Positions 26,433 to 36,661 are shown, counted from the stretch's first letter. The stretch is DNA of 64,000 bases from Bradyrhizobium quebecense (GCF_013373795.3 NZ_CP088022.1:2728001-2792000), one strand, 5' to 3'. Translations and numbers: made by a program. The notes: generated by a model from the sequence alone, not told the origin.

Positions 26433-29400
26433 TCACGCATGCTGTGGCTGCGCAAGCTGGCTGACCTGCATCGCCGGCGGATCGACAACCAGGGTACCGC
26501 CATGGCCATCACTCGAGGTCGTGAAGGTCGAGGCCATGTAGTTGCCGAGCAGCGCAATACTCGCCGCGACGGTGCCGTCCGTCACCGTGAGCGTTCCGTG
26601 CGATGAGTCTCCGCTGAAGCTCGGAGTCTGAACGTTCGCGAAATTGATGTTCGCGAAATCGATCGCGTCCGAACCGGTCATCCCGGCGACGGTTCCGCTA
26701 AAGCTCGCGGAATTGTCGAGCTTCAGCGTCCCCGTCGAGCCCTGGAACGCCACGGTGGCACTCGAAGCCCCCGGCAATTCCAAGGTAGCGCCCGTTGCGA
26801 TGCTGGCGCTGCTCGGGCTCTCCCCCGTTACGTTGAAGGACTGCCAGGCCCCCCACGCAGTGCCGTCATAGGCCCGGATCCAGAGCTGGTCGGAGCCCGA
26901 ACCAGCCTGATAGGTCGCCTGGGAAAGCTGTGCCGCGGTGACGTCGATCTCGGTATTCGCCGGCTCGTTGATGCCGCCGACGTTCCAACGTCCATTGGTG
27001 TTGGAATCCCACAGCGCATACTTCGTGATGGGATCGCCGTCGGCGTCCGTCGCCGTGACGAGGTTCGCGGCAGCAAAGGTCTGCCCCGAGACCGTCACGA
27101 CGTTCGCGACCGCGACCGTCGGCGCCTGGTTCGTCGCGGTGGCCGTGAAGGCCGTCCAGCTGCTCCACTCGCTGCCATCGTTGGCCCGCACGTAGAGCGT
27201 ATCCGACGGCGAGCCGCCCGGACCGAACACGTAGCTGACCTGTGACAGGTTCGCCGCCGCAACATCGATCTCGGTGTTGGCGGCCTGGACGACGCCGTTG
27301 ACCACGAAGTGGCCGTTGTCGCCGGTGTCCCAGAACGCGTACTGGGTCATCGTATCGCTGTCGGCGTCAGTGACCGAGAACAGGCCGGTCGCTGCGATCG
27401 AATGGCCGTGAATTCCGCTGACATTCGCCGCCGTCACGACCGGAGCATGGTCAGGCCCCGGTGTTGCCGTGAACGCAGCCCAGCTGCTCCACTTCGATCC
27501 GTCGTTGGCCCGCACGTAGAGCGTGTCCGACGGCGAGCCGCCGGGACCGAGCACGTAGCTGACCTGCGACAGGTTCGCCGCCGAGACATCGATCTCGACA
27601 TTGGCGGCCTGGGCGACGCCATTGACCACCCAATGGCCGTTGCCGCCGGTGTCCCAGAACGCGTATTGGGTGATCGCATCGTTCTCGGCATCGCTGACCG
27701 AGAACAGGCTCGAGGCGAGCACCGAGAACTGGCCGTGATTGGCGGCGACGTTCGCTGCCGTCACCACCGGAGCCTTATCGACCCCTGGTGTTGCCGTGAA
27801 CGCAGCCCAGCTGCTCCACTTCGATCCGTCGTTGGCCCGCACGTAGAGCGTATCCGGTGTCGAGCCGCCGGGACCGAACACGTAGCTGACCTGCGACAGG
27901 TTCGCCGCCGAGACATCGATCTCGACATTGGCGGCCTGGGCGACACCGTTGACCACCCAATGGCCGTTGCCGCCGGTGTCCCAGAACGCGTACTGGGTGA
28001 TCGCATCGTTCTCGGCATCGCTGACCGAGAACAGGCTCAAGGCGAGCACCGAGAGCTGGCCGTGACTGGCGGTCACGTTCGCTGCCGTCACCACCGGGGC
28101 CGTATCGACCCCCGGCGCTGCGGTGAACGCGGTCCAGCTACTCCACATCGATCCGTCATTTGCCCGCACGTAGAGCGTATCGGGCGCCGAACCGCCGGGA
28201 CCGAACACGTAGCTCACCTGCGACAGGTTCGCCGCGGCAACATCGATCTCGACATTGGCTGCCTGAGCGACGCCATTCACCACCCAGTGACCGCTGCCTC
28301 CGGTGTCCCAGAACGCGTACTGGGTCATCGTATCGTTGTCGGCATCCGTCACCGAGAACAGGCTCGAGGCGAGCGCCGAGAACTGTCCGTGATTGGCGGT
28401 CACGTTCGGCGCCGTCACCACCGGGGCGGTATCGGGGCCCGGTGATGCCGTGAACGCAGCCCAGCTGCTCCACGGCGATCCGGCGTCCTTCGCCCGCACG
28501 TAAAGCGTATCGGACGCCGAGCCGCCGGGGCCGAACACGTAGCTCACCTGCGACAGGTTCGCCGCGGCAACATCGATCTCGACATTGGCCGCCTGAGCGA
28601 CGCCATTCACGACCCAGTGGCCGTTGCCGCCGGTGTCCCAGAACGCGTACTGGGTGATCGGATCGCTCTCGGGATCCGTGACCGAGAACAGGCTCGAGGC
28701 GAGCGCCGAGAACTCCCCGTGATTGGCGGTTACGTTCGCTGCCGCCACGACCGGCGGATCATCGATCCCCGGTGTTGCCGTGAATGCGGTCCAGGCACTC
28801 CACTTCAATCCATCATTGGCCCGCACGTAGAGCGTATCGGGCGTCGAGCCGCCGAGCCCGAACACGTAGCTCACCTGCGACAGGTTCGCCGCCGTAACAT
28901 CGATCTCGGTGTTGGCCGCCTGGGCGACACCATTGACCACCCAGTGGCCGCTGCCTCCGGTGTCCCAGAACGCGTACTGGGTCATCGTATCGTTGTCGGC
29001 ATCGGTGACCGAGAACAGGCTGGAGGCAAGGGCCGACACCTCCCCGTGCGTCGCGGTCACGTCCGGCGCCGTCACCACCGGAGCGGTGTCGCCTCCCGAC
29101 ATTGTCGAGAATGCAGTCCAGCCTCCCCACAACATCCCGTCGCTTGCCCGCACGTACAGCATGTCGGGCGCCGAGCCGCTCGGACCGAACACGTAGCTCA
29201 CCTGGGACAGGTTCGCCGCCGAAACGTCGATCTCGGTGTTGGCGGCCTGGGTGACACCATTGACCACCCAGTGACCGTTGCCGCCGGAATCCCACAAAGC
29301 ATATTGTGTGATTGGATCGCCGTCGGGATCCGTCGCCGAGAAGATACTCGTAGCCGGAACCGAAAGCTGCAGGTGCTGTCCTATGAGGTTTGCTGCCGTC

Positions 29401-32400
29401 ACGACCGGAGCCCGATCGGGCCCTGGTGCTGCCGTGAACGCGGTCCAGCCGCCCCACAGCGTTCCGTCGTTCGCCCTGATGTACAACGTATCAGGCGTCG
29501 ACCCGACCGGACCGAAGACGTAGCTCACCTGCGACAGCTGCGACGCGGTAATGTCGATCTCGGTGTTGGCGGCCTGGGCGACACCATTCACAACCCAGTG
29601 GCCACTGCCGCCGGTGTCCCAGAGCGCGTACTGGGTCATCGTATCGGGATCCGGATCGCTCACTGTGAACAGGCTTGACGCGGCAACCGACGTTTGGCCG
29701 TGCGTCGCAGTGACGTTGGCGGCTATCACGGTCGGCGGGGTATCGACGAACGCCTTTGCCGTGAATTGAGTCCATCCGCCCCAGAGCGTGCCGTCATTGG
29801 CCCGCACGAAAAGCGTATCGGTCGAACCGCTTGGACCGAACACGTAGCTCACCTGCGACAGGTTCGCCGCCGTGACATCGATCTCGGCGTTGGTGGGCTG
29901 GACGGTGCCGTTGACGACCCAGTGTCCGTTACCTTGGGTATCCCAGAACGCGTATGCGGTGATGGGATCGCCATCGGCGTCCGCGGCGGTGAAAAGGCTG
30001 GAAGCCAGCGCAGCGCTCTCACCCAGGGTTGCCTGCATGTTGGATGCGGATGTCACCGGTGCGATATCGGCACGCGTCGTGAGCAGCGTGCCGGTGCCGG
30101 AATCCGCGCCGATGCTGAACCGCACGCCAGGCGTCTGATCGAGTTGCAGATCGAAGGAGGAAGCCCCCTCCGTGACGTGCAGGACATTGCCCGCAAGCAA
30201 GGTCGCCGCCCCACCCGATACGAAGTTGAGGCCCGCCAGATCGATGCTGTCGCCCAGCACCAGACTGCTGATGGTCGTGCCGGCCAATGAGGTGCCATCG
30301 ATCTTGAGCTGCCCGCCGGACCCGCTGAAGGTGATGTCGCCGCTCGCGACGCTGCCCGCCTGCAATTCGACCTGGCCGCCCGAAATCGTCACCGGACCAG
30401 CCGACCCGCCTGACGAAACGACCTCCCTGCCACCGGCAAACACGGCCACATTGCTGGTGGCGGCCCCGGCCACGTTGAACGTGCCGCCGCTGGAGACGGC
30501 AACATGGTGGGCAGTCGCGCCGGACATAACGTTCAATACGCCGCCACTGCTGACGGTCGTGTGGTCGATCGCGCCTCCCGACGACACGTTGACCATGCCG
30601 CCCGAAATCCCGGTTCCCGAGCCGGTCACGCCGGTGACCACGCCTCCGGAGAACACGTTCTCGATGCCGCCGGCAAACACCGCGACGTTGCTCAGAACCG
30701 TGCCGCCGACGTTGAAGATGCCGCCGCTAGAGACGGAAATATGGTCCACCGTCGCGCCGGACGAGACATTCAGGTCGCCGCCACTGAAGACGGTCGCATA
30801 TTCGAAGGAAGCTCCGGAGAGAACGTCGACCAACCCGGAAATTGCGGTCCCCGAACCGGTGACGCCGGTGACCGAGCCGCCCGCAGAGACGATTTCGTGG
30901 CCGCCGCCCTGGATGGTGACATTGCTGGTGATCTTGCCCTGCACGTTGAGCGTGCCGGACACGTTGATCATGCTGGCCGAACCTCCGGCCAGCACGTTGA
31001 GCGTCGCGCCGGCTGCGACGGACGTTCCGGTGCCGACCGTGCCACTGATGGTGCCCTGGATGACGCCACCGGACGAGACGTTCTCGACGCCGCCGCTCGA
31101 CACCAGAACCGTATTGGACGTAGTCCCCGTCACGTTGAGCATGCCGCCTGCCGAAACCGTCGTGCCGGTGGCAAACCCGCCAGCCAGCACGTCAAGCGTT
31201 CCACCGGAGACGAGCGTTCCACTGGCCCTGCCGCCGCTGCTGACATACATCGTCGCGCCGCTTGCAACGACGGCATTCGTATCGCTGCCCGCAACCGTAT
31301 CGGTACCGCCGGAAGAGACGGTCGTGCCCGTATCGCTGCCGCCCTTGCTGATGGTCAGAAGCCCGCCGCTGCTGACGGTGGTGCTGACCGCCGACCCGCC
31401 CGAGGCAACGAACATCGAACCGCCATTGAGCACGGTGTCACCGGTGTCGGTCTGGCCGCTCGACACGGTGTAGGACGATCCGCTGCTCACGGTCACGGGG
31501 GCGCTTTCGATAACGACCGTACCGCCATTGCTGGTCACGCCCGTGACGTTGGCGCCGGCAACGATAACCAAGGTGCCGCCGCTATTGACGACGATGCCGC
31601 TCGCGGTGCCGCCGGACGAAACCACTTCCGTGCCACCGGAGCTGATCACTGTGCTGCTGGCGATACCGCCCGCCATGACGGTCTCGGTGCCGCCGGCGCT
31701 AATCATCGTGATCCTGGCGATGCCGCCGGACGAAACGATTTCGGCTCCGCCGGAACTGATCACCGTACTGCTGGCAATGGGGCTGTACGGGCCGCCGCCC
31801 CACACGATCTGTTCACCGCCCGCGATCAGCGTGGTGGAGATCGCCGTTGCGCTTCCGCTGTATTGGCCACTGCCGACGTATTGGATACTGCCGCTGCCGG
31901 TGACCGTCGTGTTGACGGCTGTGCCTGTTGCAATATAATTATATGGCGCAACAAGCTGGATTCCACCGCTGGTGATGGTGGTATTGCTTGCGACACCATG
32001 ACCGGCGCTTCCGAAGGCGGCATAGCCGATCCACTGCGTTCCGCCCGCGATTGTCGTGTTGGTTGCAACGCCGCCCCCAAGAAATCCGACGATCTGTTCG
32101 GAACTGCTTTGGATCGTGGTGTTGGACGCGAGGGCGCTGCCTACGAAGTTGTTGTTGTATGTGTCGGAGACGTATTCGTATCCTCCGTTCTCGATCAAGG
32201 TGCTGATCGTGGTGCCGCCCCACATTTGTTCGCTGCCGCCACTGAGGGTGGTGTTGATGGTTGTGCCGTTGAATAGTCTAATCCCGCCGCTGCCGACCGT
32301 GGTGTTGCTTGCGGTCGAGCCACTGTAAACGGCCATTATGCCGCTGTTGATGGTCGTTCCAATCGCCGTTCCAGTTCCGGTTGCGTTTGACGGAGTGGTG

Positions 32401-32666
32401 CCGAGGACCACACCTCCACCACCGTTGACCACGGCGTTGACGAGTGTGCCAAGAACATAAATCTGCCCGGCACTATTGGAAGAACCACTGGAAGTCGTGT
32501 CGCCGATATCCGTAGCGCCGGAGGAAACAACGACGCTCCCGGCATTTACGGTGTCGCTGATATAGCCGCCGTTCAGCACGTAGAGCGTGCCGCCGTACTG
32601 GACTGTGTTGCTAGTCTGTGTGTCGGACACAGAAACGGTGCTGCCGCTGGCAACGTTCACACCCAT
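26433..32666 (-). CDS. Giant repeat-rich surface protein / T1SS-type adhesin
   Basis: 2077 residues. Residues 1 to about 860 are strand-loop-strand passenger repeats as in AIDA-type adhesins (VSSGGTEVVSSGGTASGIVV, ISAGGTETVMAGG and so on). Residues about 867-1947 are ten tandem units of about 108 residues, each with the core YAFWDTGGNGHWVVNG, EIDVxAANLSQVSYVFGP, DTLYVRANDG and WxxWxxFTA. The last 130 residues end FTTSSDGHGGTLVVDPP, the type of C-terminus seen on type I secretion substrates of this group. There is no signal peptide and no beta-barrel domain. ATG 32666 has GGAGG five bases upstream; a TTG lies just before it. Probably a secreted adhesin or biofilm protein (inference). Confidence 0.88.
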   Translation of the reverse strand: MGVNVASGSTVSVSDTQTSNTVQYGGTLYVLNGGYISDTVNAGSVVVSSGATDIGDTTSSGSSNSAGQIYVLGTLVNAVVNGGGGVVLGTTPSNATGTGTAIGTTINSGIMAVYSGSTASNTTVGSGGIRLFNGTTINTTLSGGSEQMWGGTTISTLIENGGYEYVSDTYNNNFVGSALASNTTIQSSSEQIVGFLGGGVATNTTIAGGTQWIGYAAFGSAGHGVASNTTITSGGIQLVAPYNYIATGTAVNTTVTGSGSIQYVGSGQYSGSATAISTTLIAGGEQIVWGGGPYSPIASSTVISSGGAEIVSSGGIARITMISAGGTETVMAGGIASSTVISSGGTEVVSSGGTASGIVVNSGGTLVIVAGANVTGVTSNGGTVVIESAPVTVSSGSSYTVSSGQTDTGDTVLNGGSMFVASGGSAVSTTVSSGGLLTISKGGSDTGTTVSSGGTDTVAGSDTNAVVASGATMYVSSGGRASGTLVSGGTLDVLAGGFATGTTVSAGGMLNVTGTTSNTVLVSSGGVENVSSGGVIQGTISGTVGTGTSVAAGATLNVLAGGSASMINVSGTLNVQGKITSNVTIQGGGHEIVSAGGSVTGVTGSGTAISGLVDVLSGASFEYATVFSGGDLNVSSGATVDHISVSSGGIFNVGGTVLSNVAVFAGGIENVFSGGVVTGVTGSGTGISGGMVNVSSGGAIDHTTVSSGGVLNVMSGATAHHVAVSSGGTFNVAGAATSNVAVFAGGREVVSSGGSAGPVTISGGQVELQAGSVASGDITFSGSGGQLKIDGTSLAGTTISSLVLGDSIDLAGLNFVSGGAATLLAGNVLHVTEGASSFDLQLDQTPGVRFSIGADSGTGTLLTTRADIAPVTSASNMQATLGESAALASSLFTAADADGDPITAYAFWDTQGNGHWVVNGTVQPTNAEIDVTAANLSQVSYVFGPSGSTDTLFVRANDGTLWGGWTQFTAKAFVDTPPTVIAANVTATHGQTSVAASSLFTVSDPDPDTMTQYALWDTGGSGHWVVNGVAQAANTEIDITASQLSQVSYVFGPVGSTPDTLYIRANDGTLWGGWTAFTAAPGPDRAPVVTAANLIGQHLQLSVPATSIFSATDPDGDPITQYALWDSGGNGHWVVNGVTQAANTEIDVSAANLSQVSYVFGPSGSAPDMLYVRASDGMLWGGWTAFSTMSGGDTAPVVTAPDVTATHGEVSALASSLFSVTDADNDTMTQYAFWDTGGSGHWVVNGVAQAANTEIDVTAANLSQVSYVFGLGGSTPDTLYVRANDGLKWSAWTAFTATPGIDDPPVVAAANVTANHGEFSALASSLFSVTDPESDPITQYAFWDTGGNGHWVVNGVAQAANVEIDVAAANLSQVSYVFGPGGSASDTLYVRAKDAGSPWSSWAAFTASPGPDTAPVVTAPNVTANHGQFSALASSLFSVTDADNDTMTQYAFWDTGGSGHWVVNGVAQAANVEIDVAAANLSQVSYVFGPGGSAPDTLYVRANDGSMWSSWTAFTAAPGVDTAPVVTAANVTASHGQLSVLALSLFSVSDAENDAITQYAFWDTGGNGHWVVNGVAQAANVEIDVSAANLSQVSYVFGPGGSTPDTLYVRANDGSKWSSWAAFTATPGVDKAPVVTAANVAANHGQFSVLASSLFSVSDAENDAITQYAFWDTGGNGHWVVNGVAQAANVEIDVSAANLSQVSYVLGPGGSPSDTLYVRANDGSKWSSWAAFTATPGPDHAPVVTAANVSGIHGHSIAATGLFSVTDADSDTMTQYAFWDTGDNGHFVVNGVVQAANTEIDVAAANLSQVSYVFGPGGSPSDTLYVRANDGSEWSSWTAFTATATNQAPTVAVANVVTVSGQTFAAANLVTATDADGDPITKYALWDSNTNGRWNVGGINEPANTEIDVTAAQLSQATYQAGSGSDQLWIRAYDGTAWGAWQSFNVTGESPSSASIATGATLELPGASSATVAFQGSTGTLKLDNSASFSGTVAGMTGSDAIDFANINFANVQTPSFSGDSSHGTLTVTDGTVAASIALLGNYMASTFTTSSDGHGGTLVVDPPAMQVSQLAQPQHA
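26822..30068 (-). repeat. Ten tandem coding repeats of about 324 bases
   Basis: The middle of the giant gene is ten consecutive units of about 108 codons. The units in the middle (fifth to eighth from the N-terminus) are almost identical in protein sequence, for example GHWVVNGVAQAANVEIDV recurring without change, whereas the first three and the last are more diverged. This gradient suggests repeated expansion in the middle of the array. Confidence 0.9.
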
Positions 32667-33142
32667 CAACCCCTCCCCCGAAAAAACTGATCTCGAAATC
32701 CAATAAATCTGTCCGGCAACTCGCCCCCACGACCGAGTCTGGCCGATTGCCCGACAGTTGAAGCAAACGCCCGCCAGCCCTCACCAACTCACTTGGCGCG
32801 GGGTCTTAATCACCGAGTTTTGGAGAGCAGTTGAAATGCTGGCGGGACGCGAACCAGATTCAAGTTGCTACGTCATCCAAAATTACAAATCGCCGATCTG
32901 AACTAAAAACACGATCAGCATACAATTCGCCCAAAAGCCGTCAAGGTCCGGGTCGCGAAAGTTCAATGTTTCTCGCCGGTTGTTCACATTGTGGAGCGGT
33001 CGCGCCCGCCTCAGAATTGTTTCTGAATATGAACTGATGTTTCAAAACCGTCGTGGCCAGGACAAGCCCGGGCATGACGAGTCGGCGGGAGCGCCGATCG
33101 CCTCAAGCCGCAGATGCAACAGGCCACCCGGGAGGATGAGCC
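32667..33142. other. 476-base gap upstream of the giant gene
   Basis: No convincing gene. The part near 32667-32960 is more AT-rich than the flanks and must hold the promoter of the minus-strand giant gene; I cannot point to clear -35/-10 boxes. A palindromic repeat lies at 33049-33085. The mfd stop codon closes the gap. Confidence 0.6.
33049..33085. repeat. Short palindromic repeat (gtggcc...gggcatgacg type)
   Basis: CGTCGTGGCCAGGACAAGCC followed by CGGGCATGACGA reads as an imperfect palindrome. A related copy is at 37110-37146. Both resemble the abundant intergenic CGTGGATGCCCGG/CCGGGCATGACG repeats of Bradyrhizobium-type genomes. Confidence 0.7.
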
Positions 33143-36100
33143 TTATGCAGCCTTCTTGCTCTCGGCGAGATTGGCGAGCTGGCGCAGGATCTCGGTGGTG
33201 CCGGCGAGCCGCTCTTCGGGCGTATCCCAGTCCTGGAAGAACACCACCTTCATGTCCGGCCGCACCTTGGCGGCCTGGCCGTGCTGGCGGATGAACATCA
33301 CGAGCCGCTCCGGATGCGCGAAGCTGTTGTCGCGGAACGCGATCACGGCACCCTTCGGGCCGGCATCGACCTTCCCGACATTGGCCCTGCGGCAGTAGGC
33401 CTTGATCGCGGCGACCTTGAACAGGTAGCGCACCTCGTCCGGCAGCACGCCGAAGCGATCGCGCATCTCGGCGGCGAAGGCGTCGATCTCGTCGTCGGTC
33501 TCGAGATCGGCGAGGCGGCGATAGAGCGACAGCCGCACGCTGAGATCGTTGACGTAGTCCTCGGGAATCAGGACCGGCATGCCGATCGTGATCTGCGGCG
33601 ACCAGCGGTCGGCGGCGGGCTCGGCGACGCCGGCCTTGAGGTTGATGATCGCCTCCTCCAGCATCGACTGGTACAGCTCGAAGCCGACTTCCTTGATGTG
33701 GCCGGACTGCTCCTCGCCGAGCAAATTGCCGGCGCCGCGGATGTCGAGATCGTGCGAGGCGAGCTGGAAGCCCGCGCCCAGCGTCTCCAGCGACTGCAGC
33801 ACCTTCAGCCGCCGCTCCGCCTGCGCCGTGATCTTCTGCTGTGCCGGCAGCGTGAACAGCGCATAGGCGCGCAGCTTCGACCGCCCGACGCGGCCACGCA
33901 GCTGGTAGAGCTGGGCGAGACCAAACATGTCGGCGCGGTGCACGATCAGCGTGTTGGCGTTCGGGATGTCGAGACCGGATTCAACGATCGTGGTCGAGAG
34001 CAGGATGTCGTATTTGCCGTCGTAGAACGCGGACATGATGTCCTCGATCACGGTCGGCGGCATCTGGCCGTGGGCAACCGCGACCTTCATCTCCGGCACG
34101 TTCTTGTCGAGGAAATCCTTGACGCCGGCGAGATCCTCGATCCGCGGCACGACGTAGAACGCCTGCCCGCCGCGGTAGCGCTCGCGCAGCAGCGCCTCGC
34201 GGATCATCAGGGGATCATGCGGCGCCACGAAGGTGCGCACCGCGAGGCGATCGACCGGCGGAGATGCAATGATCGAGAGCTCGCGCACGCCGGTCAGCGC
34301 CAGTTGCAGCGTGCGCGGGATCGGGGTTGCCGACAGCGTCAGCACATGGACCTGGGCGCGCAGCTGCTTCAGCCGCTCCTTGTGGCTGACGCCGAAGTGC
34401 TGCTCCTCGTCGACGATCAGGAGGCCGAGGTCCTTGAACTTGATGGCCTTGCCGAGCAGCGCGTGGGTGCCGACCACGATGTCGACATTGCCGTCCGTGA
34501 GCCCCTTCTTGACCTGGTTCAACTCCTTGGTCGACACCAGCCGCGACGCCTGCGCCACGTTGACCGGGAAGCCGCGGAAGCGCTCGGTGAAGGTGCGCGA
34601 GTGCTGCCGCGCCAGCAGCGTGGTCGGGACCACGACCGCGACCTGCCGGCCTTCAAGCGCGACGGCGAACGCCGCGCGCAGCGCCACCTCGGTCTTGCCA
34701 AAGCCGACGTCGCCGCAGATCAGGCGGTCCATCGGGCGGCCGATTTCGAGGTCCTTCAAGGTCGAGTTGATGGCCCCTAACTGATCCTCGGTCTCCTCAT
34801 AGGGGAAGCGCGCGCAGAACTCGTCATAGACATGCGGCTGCAGCGGGAATTTCGGCGCCTCGTGCAGCTGCCGCTCGGCCGCGATCTTGATCAATTCGCC
34901 GGCGATCTCGCGGATGCGGTTCTTGAGCTTCGCCTTGCGCGCCTGCCAGCCGCCGCCACCCAAACGGTCGAGCTCGACATTGGCGCTGTCGGAGCCGTAG
35001 CGCGACAGCAGCTCGATGTTCTCGACCGGCAGGAATAGCTTGGTCTCCGCGGCATAATGCAGCTCGAGACAGTCATGCGGCGCGCCGGAGACTTCCAGCG
35101 TCTGCAGCCCGACGAAGCGGCCGATGCCGTGCTCGACATGGACCACGAGATCGCCGGTCGCAAGGCTCGTCACCTCGGAGATGAAATTGTCGAGCTTGCG
35201 GCTCGCCTTGCGCGGACGCACCAGGCGGTCGCCGAGAATGTCCTGCTCGCTGATGACGGCGAATTCGTCGGTCTCGAAGCCGGACTCCATGCCCACCACA
35301 GCCAGCATGGTCTCGTTGCGCGGGGTCGCCTGCACGATCCGCCAGGTGTTGACGCTGGTCGTGTTGAGCAGCTTGTGGTCGCGCAGCATCGCGCCCATGC
35401 GGTCGCGCGAGCCCTCGCTCCACAGCGCGACGATCACCTTCTTGCGCTGCGACTGCAACGCACCGATATGGCCGACCACGGCCTCGAATACGTTGACGTT
35501 GCCGTCGGCTCGCTCCGGCGCGAAATTGCGGCCCTGCCGCGCGCCGGCGTCGAACACGTCGGGCGAGCCTTCCGGCACCGCGAACGGCGTCAGCCGCGCC
35601 AGCGGTGCCTCGCCGAGCAGCCTGGTCCATTCGGCCTCGGACAGGTAGAGCTTGTCCGGCGGCAGCGGCTTGTAGATCGCGCCGCTGCCCGGATGCTCCA
35701 GCGCCTCGCGCCGCGCGTCATAGTAGTCGGCAATCTGCGTGAAGCGCTCGCGCGCGGCGTCCTCGCCCTGCGGCTCGATCGCGATCGTCGCACCGTCGAG
35801 ATAGTCGAACAGCGTGTCCATCCGCTCCTGGAACAGCGGCAGCCAGTGCTCCATGCCGGGATGGCGCCGTCCCTCGGAGACCGCCTCATAGAGCTGGTCG
35901 TCGCGTCCCGGCGCGCCGAACGCGGCGACATAGCCCATGCGGAAGCGGCGGATGGTTTCGGTCGTGAGCTGGAATTCGGACACCGGCACGAGGTCGAGCC
36001 CGCGCATGTCGAGCAGCGTGCGCTGGGTCTCGGCATCGAAAGTGCGGATCGATTCCAAAGAGTCGCCGAAGAAGTCGAACCGCACCGGCTGGTCGAGGCC

Positions 36101-36661
36101 GGCCGGAAACAGATCGAGGATGCCGCCACGGACGGCATATTCGCCGGGCTCGCGCACCGTGGACGAGCGGGTGTAGCCATTGTGTTCGAGCCAGGCGACG
36201 ACGGAGTCCATCGGCACGACATTGCCGGGCGCAACCGACAGCGCCTGCGCCGCGACCTGATCGCGCGCCGGTACGCGTTGCACGGCGGCGTTCACGGTCG
36301 TGAGCACGATCAGCGGCTTGTCGCTGCCGACCAGCCGCGACAGCTTGGCGAGCGCCGTCAGCCGCTGCGCCAGAATGCCGGAATGCGGCGAGACGCGGTC
36401 ATAGGGCTGGCAGTCCCAGGCCGGAACCTGCATGACAGCGATATCGGGTGCAAAGAATTCCAGCGCGCGGGCGAGCTGCTGCATCCGCGCGCCGTCGCGG
36501 CACACCACGGCGAGGCTGACCGCCGCCCGCTTCGGCTGCGCGGCAATGGCGCGCGCCAGATCGGAGATGACCAGCCCTTCGGCGCCCTCGGCGACGTTGG
36601 CGATGGTCAGCACCCGGCCGGGCGCGAGCATCGCGGCCGGCGATTTCATCGGCTGCTTCAT
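33143..36661 (-). CDS. mfd: Transcription-repair coupling factor Mfd
   Basis: 1172 residues. In order: UvrB-homology modules at the N-terminus (VMQVPAWDCQPYDRVSPH, REPGEYAVRGGILDLFPAG), the RNA-polymerase-interacting domain (GDLVVHVEHGIGRFVGLQ), the RecG-like translocase with Walker A GDVGFGKTEVALRAAF and Walker B box DEEQHFGV, motif VVESGLDIPNANTLIVHRAD, and the C-terminal autoinhibitory domain. Mfd removes RNA polymerase stalled at lesions and recruits UvrA. The start ATG 36661 overlaps the sdhE stop by four bases; ATG 36649 is an alternative. Length is normal. Confidence 0.97.
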   Translation of the reverse strand: MKQPMKSPAAMLAPGRVLTIANVAEGAEGLVISDLARAIAAQPKRAAVSLAVVCRDGARMQQLARALEFFAPDIAVMQVPAWDCQPYDRVSPHSGILAQRLTALAKLSRLVGSDKPLIVLTTVNAAVQRVPARDQVAAQALSVAPGNVVPMDSVVAWLEHNGYTRSSTVREPGEYAVRGGILDLFPAGLDQPVRFDFFGDSLESIRTFDAETQRTLLDMRGLDLVPVSEFQLTTETIRRFRMGYVAAFGAPGRDDQLYEAVSEGRRHPGMEHWLPLFQERMDTLFDYLDGATIAIEPQGEDAARERFTQIADYYDARREALEHPGSGAIYKPLPPDKLYLSEAEWTRLLGEAPLARLTPFAVPEGSPDVFDAGARQGRNFAPERADGNVNVFEAVVGHIGALQSQRKKVIVALWSEGSRDRMGAMLRDHKLLNTTSVNTWRIVQATPRNETMLAVVGMESGFETDEFAVISEQDILGDRLVRPRKASRKLDNFISEVTSLATGDLVVHVEHGIGRFVGLQTLEVSGAPHDCLELHYAAETKLFLPVENIELLSRYGSDSANVELDRLGGGGWQARKAKLKNRIREIAGELIKIAAERQLHEAPKFPLQPHVYDEFCARFPYEETEDQLGAINSTLKDLEIGRPMDRLICGDVGFGKTEVALRAAFAVALEGRQVAVVVPTTLLARQHSRTFTERFRGFPVNVAQASRLVSTKELNQVKKGLTDGNVDIVVGTHALLGKAIKFKDLGLLIVDEEQHFGVSHKERLKQLRAQVHVLTLSATPIPRTLQLALTGVRELSIIASPPVDRLAVRTFVAPHDPLMIREALLRERYRGGQAFYVVPRIEDLAGVKDFLDKNVPEMKVAVAHGQMPPTVIEDIMSAFYDGKYDILLSTTIVESGLDIPNANTLIVHRADMFGLAQLYQLRGRVGRSKLRAYALFTLPAQQKITAQAERRLKVLQSLETLGAGFQLASHDLDIRGAGNLLGEEQSGHIKEVGFELYQSMLEEAIINLKAGVAEPAADRWSPQITIGMPVLIPEDYVNDLSVRLSLYRRLADLETDDEIDAFAAEMRDRFGVLPDEVRYLFKVAAIKAYCRRANVGKVDAGPKGAVIAFRDNSFAHPERLVMFIRQHGQAAKVRPDMKVVFFQDWDTPEERLAGTTEILRQLANLAESKKAA

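Noticed and set aside
26822..30068. Regular DNA repeats as a possible CRISPR array
   Set aside because: The period is about 324 bases and the reading frame is kept through all units. There are no short palindromic repeats with unique spacers and no cas genes.
30504..32276. 590-codon plus-strand open frame opposite the giant adhesin gene, and similar ones at 27309-28445 and 28617-29678
   Set aside because: They are mirror images of the repeat-rich gene. Their products are low-complexity Arg/His/Asp repeats and no ribosome-binding sites are seen.
26433..32666. Reading the giant gene as a classical autotransporter
   Set aside because: The N-terminal repeats are autotransporter-like, but there is no signal peptide and no C-terminal beta-barrel; the tail fits type I secretion better.
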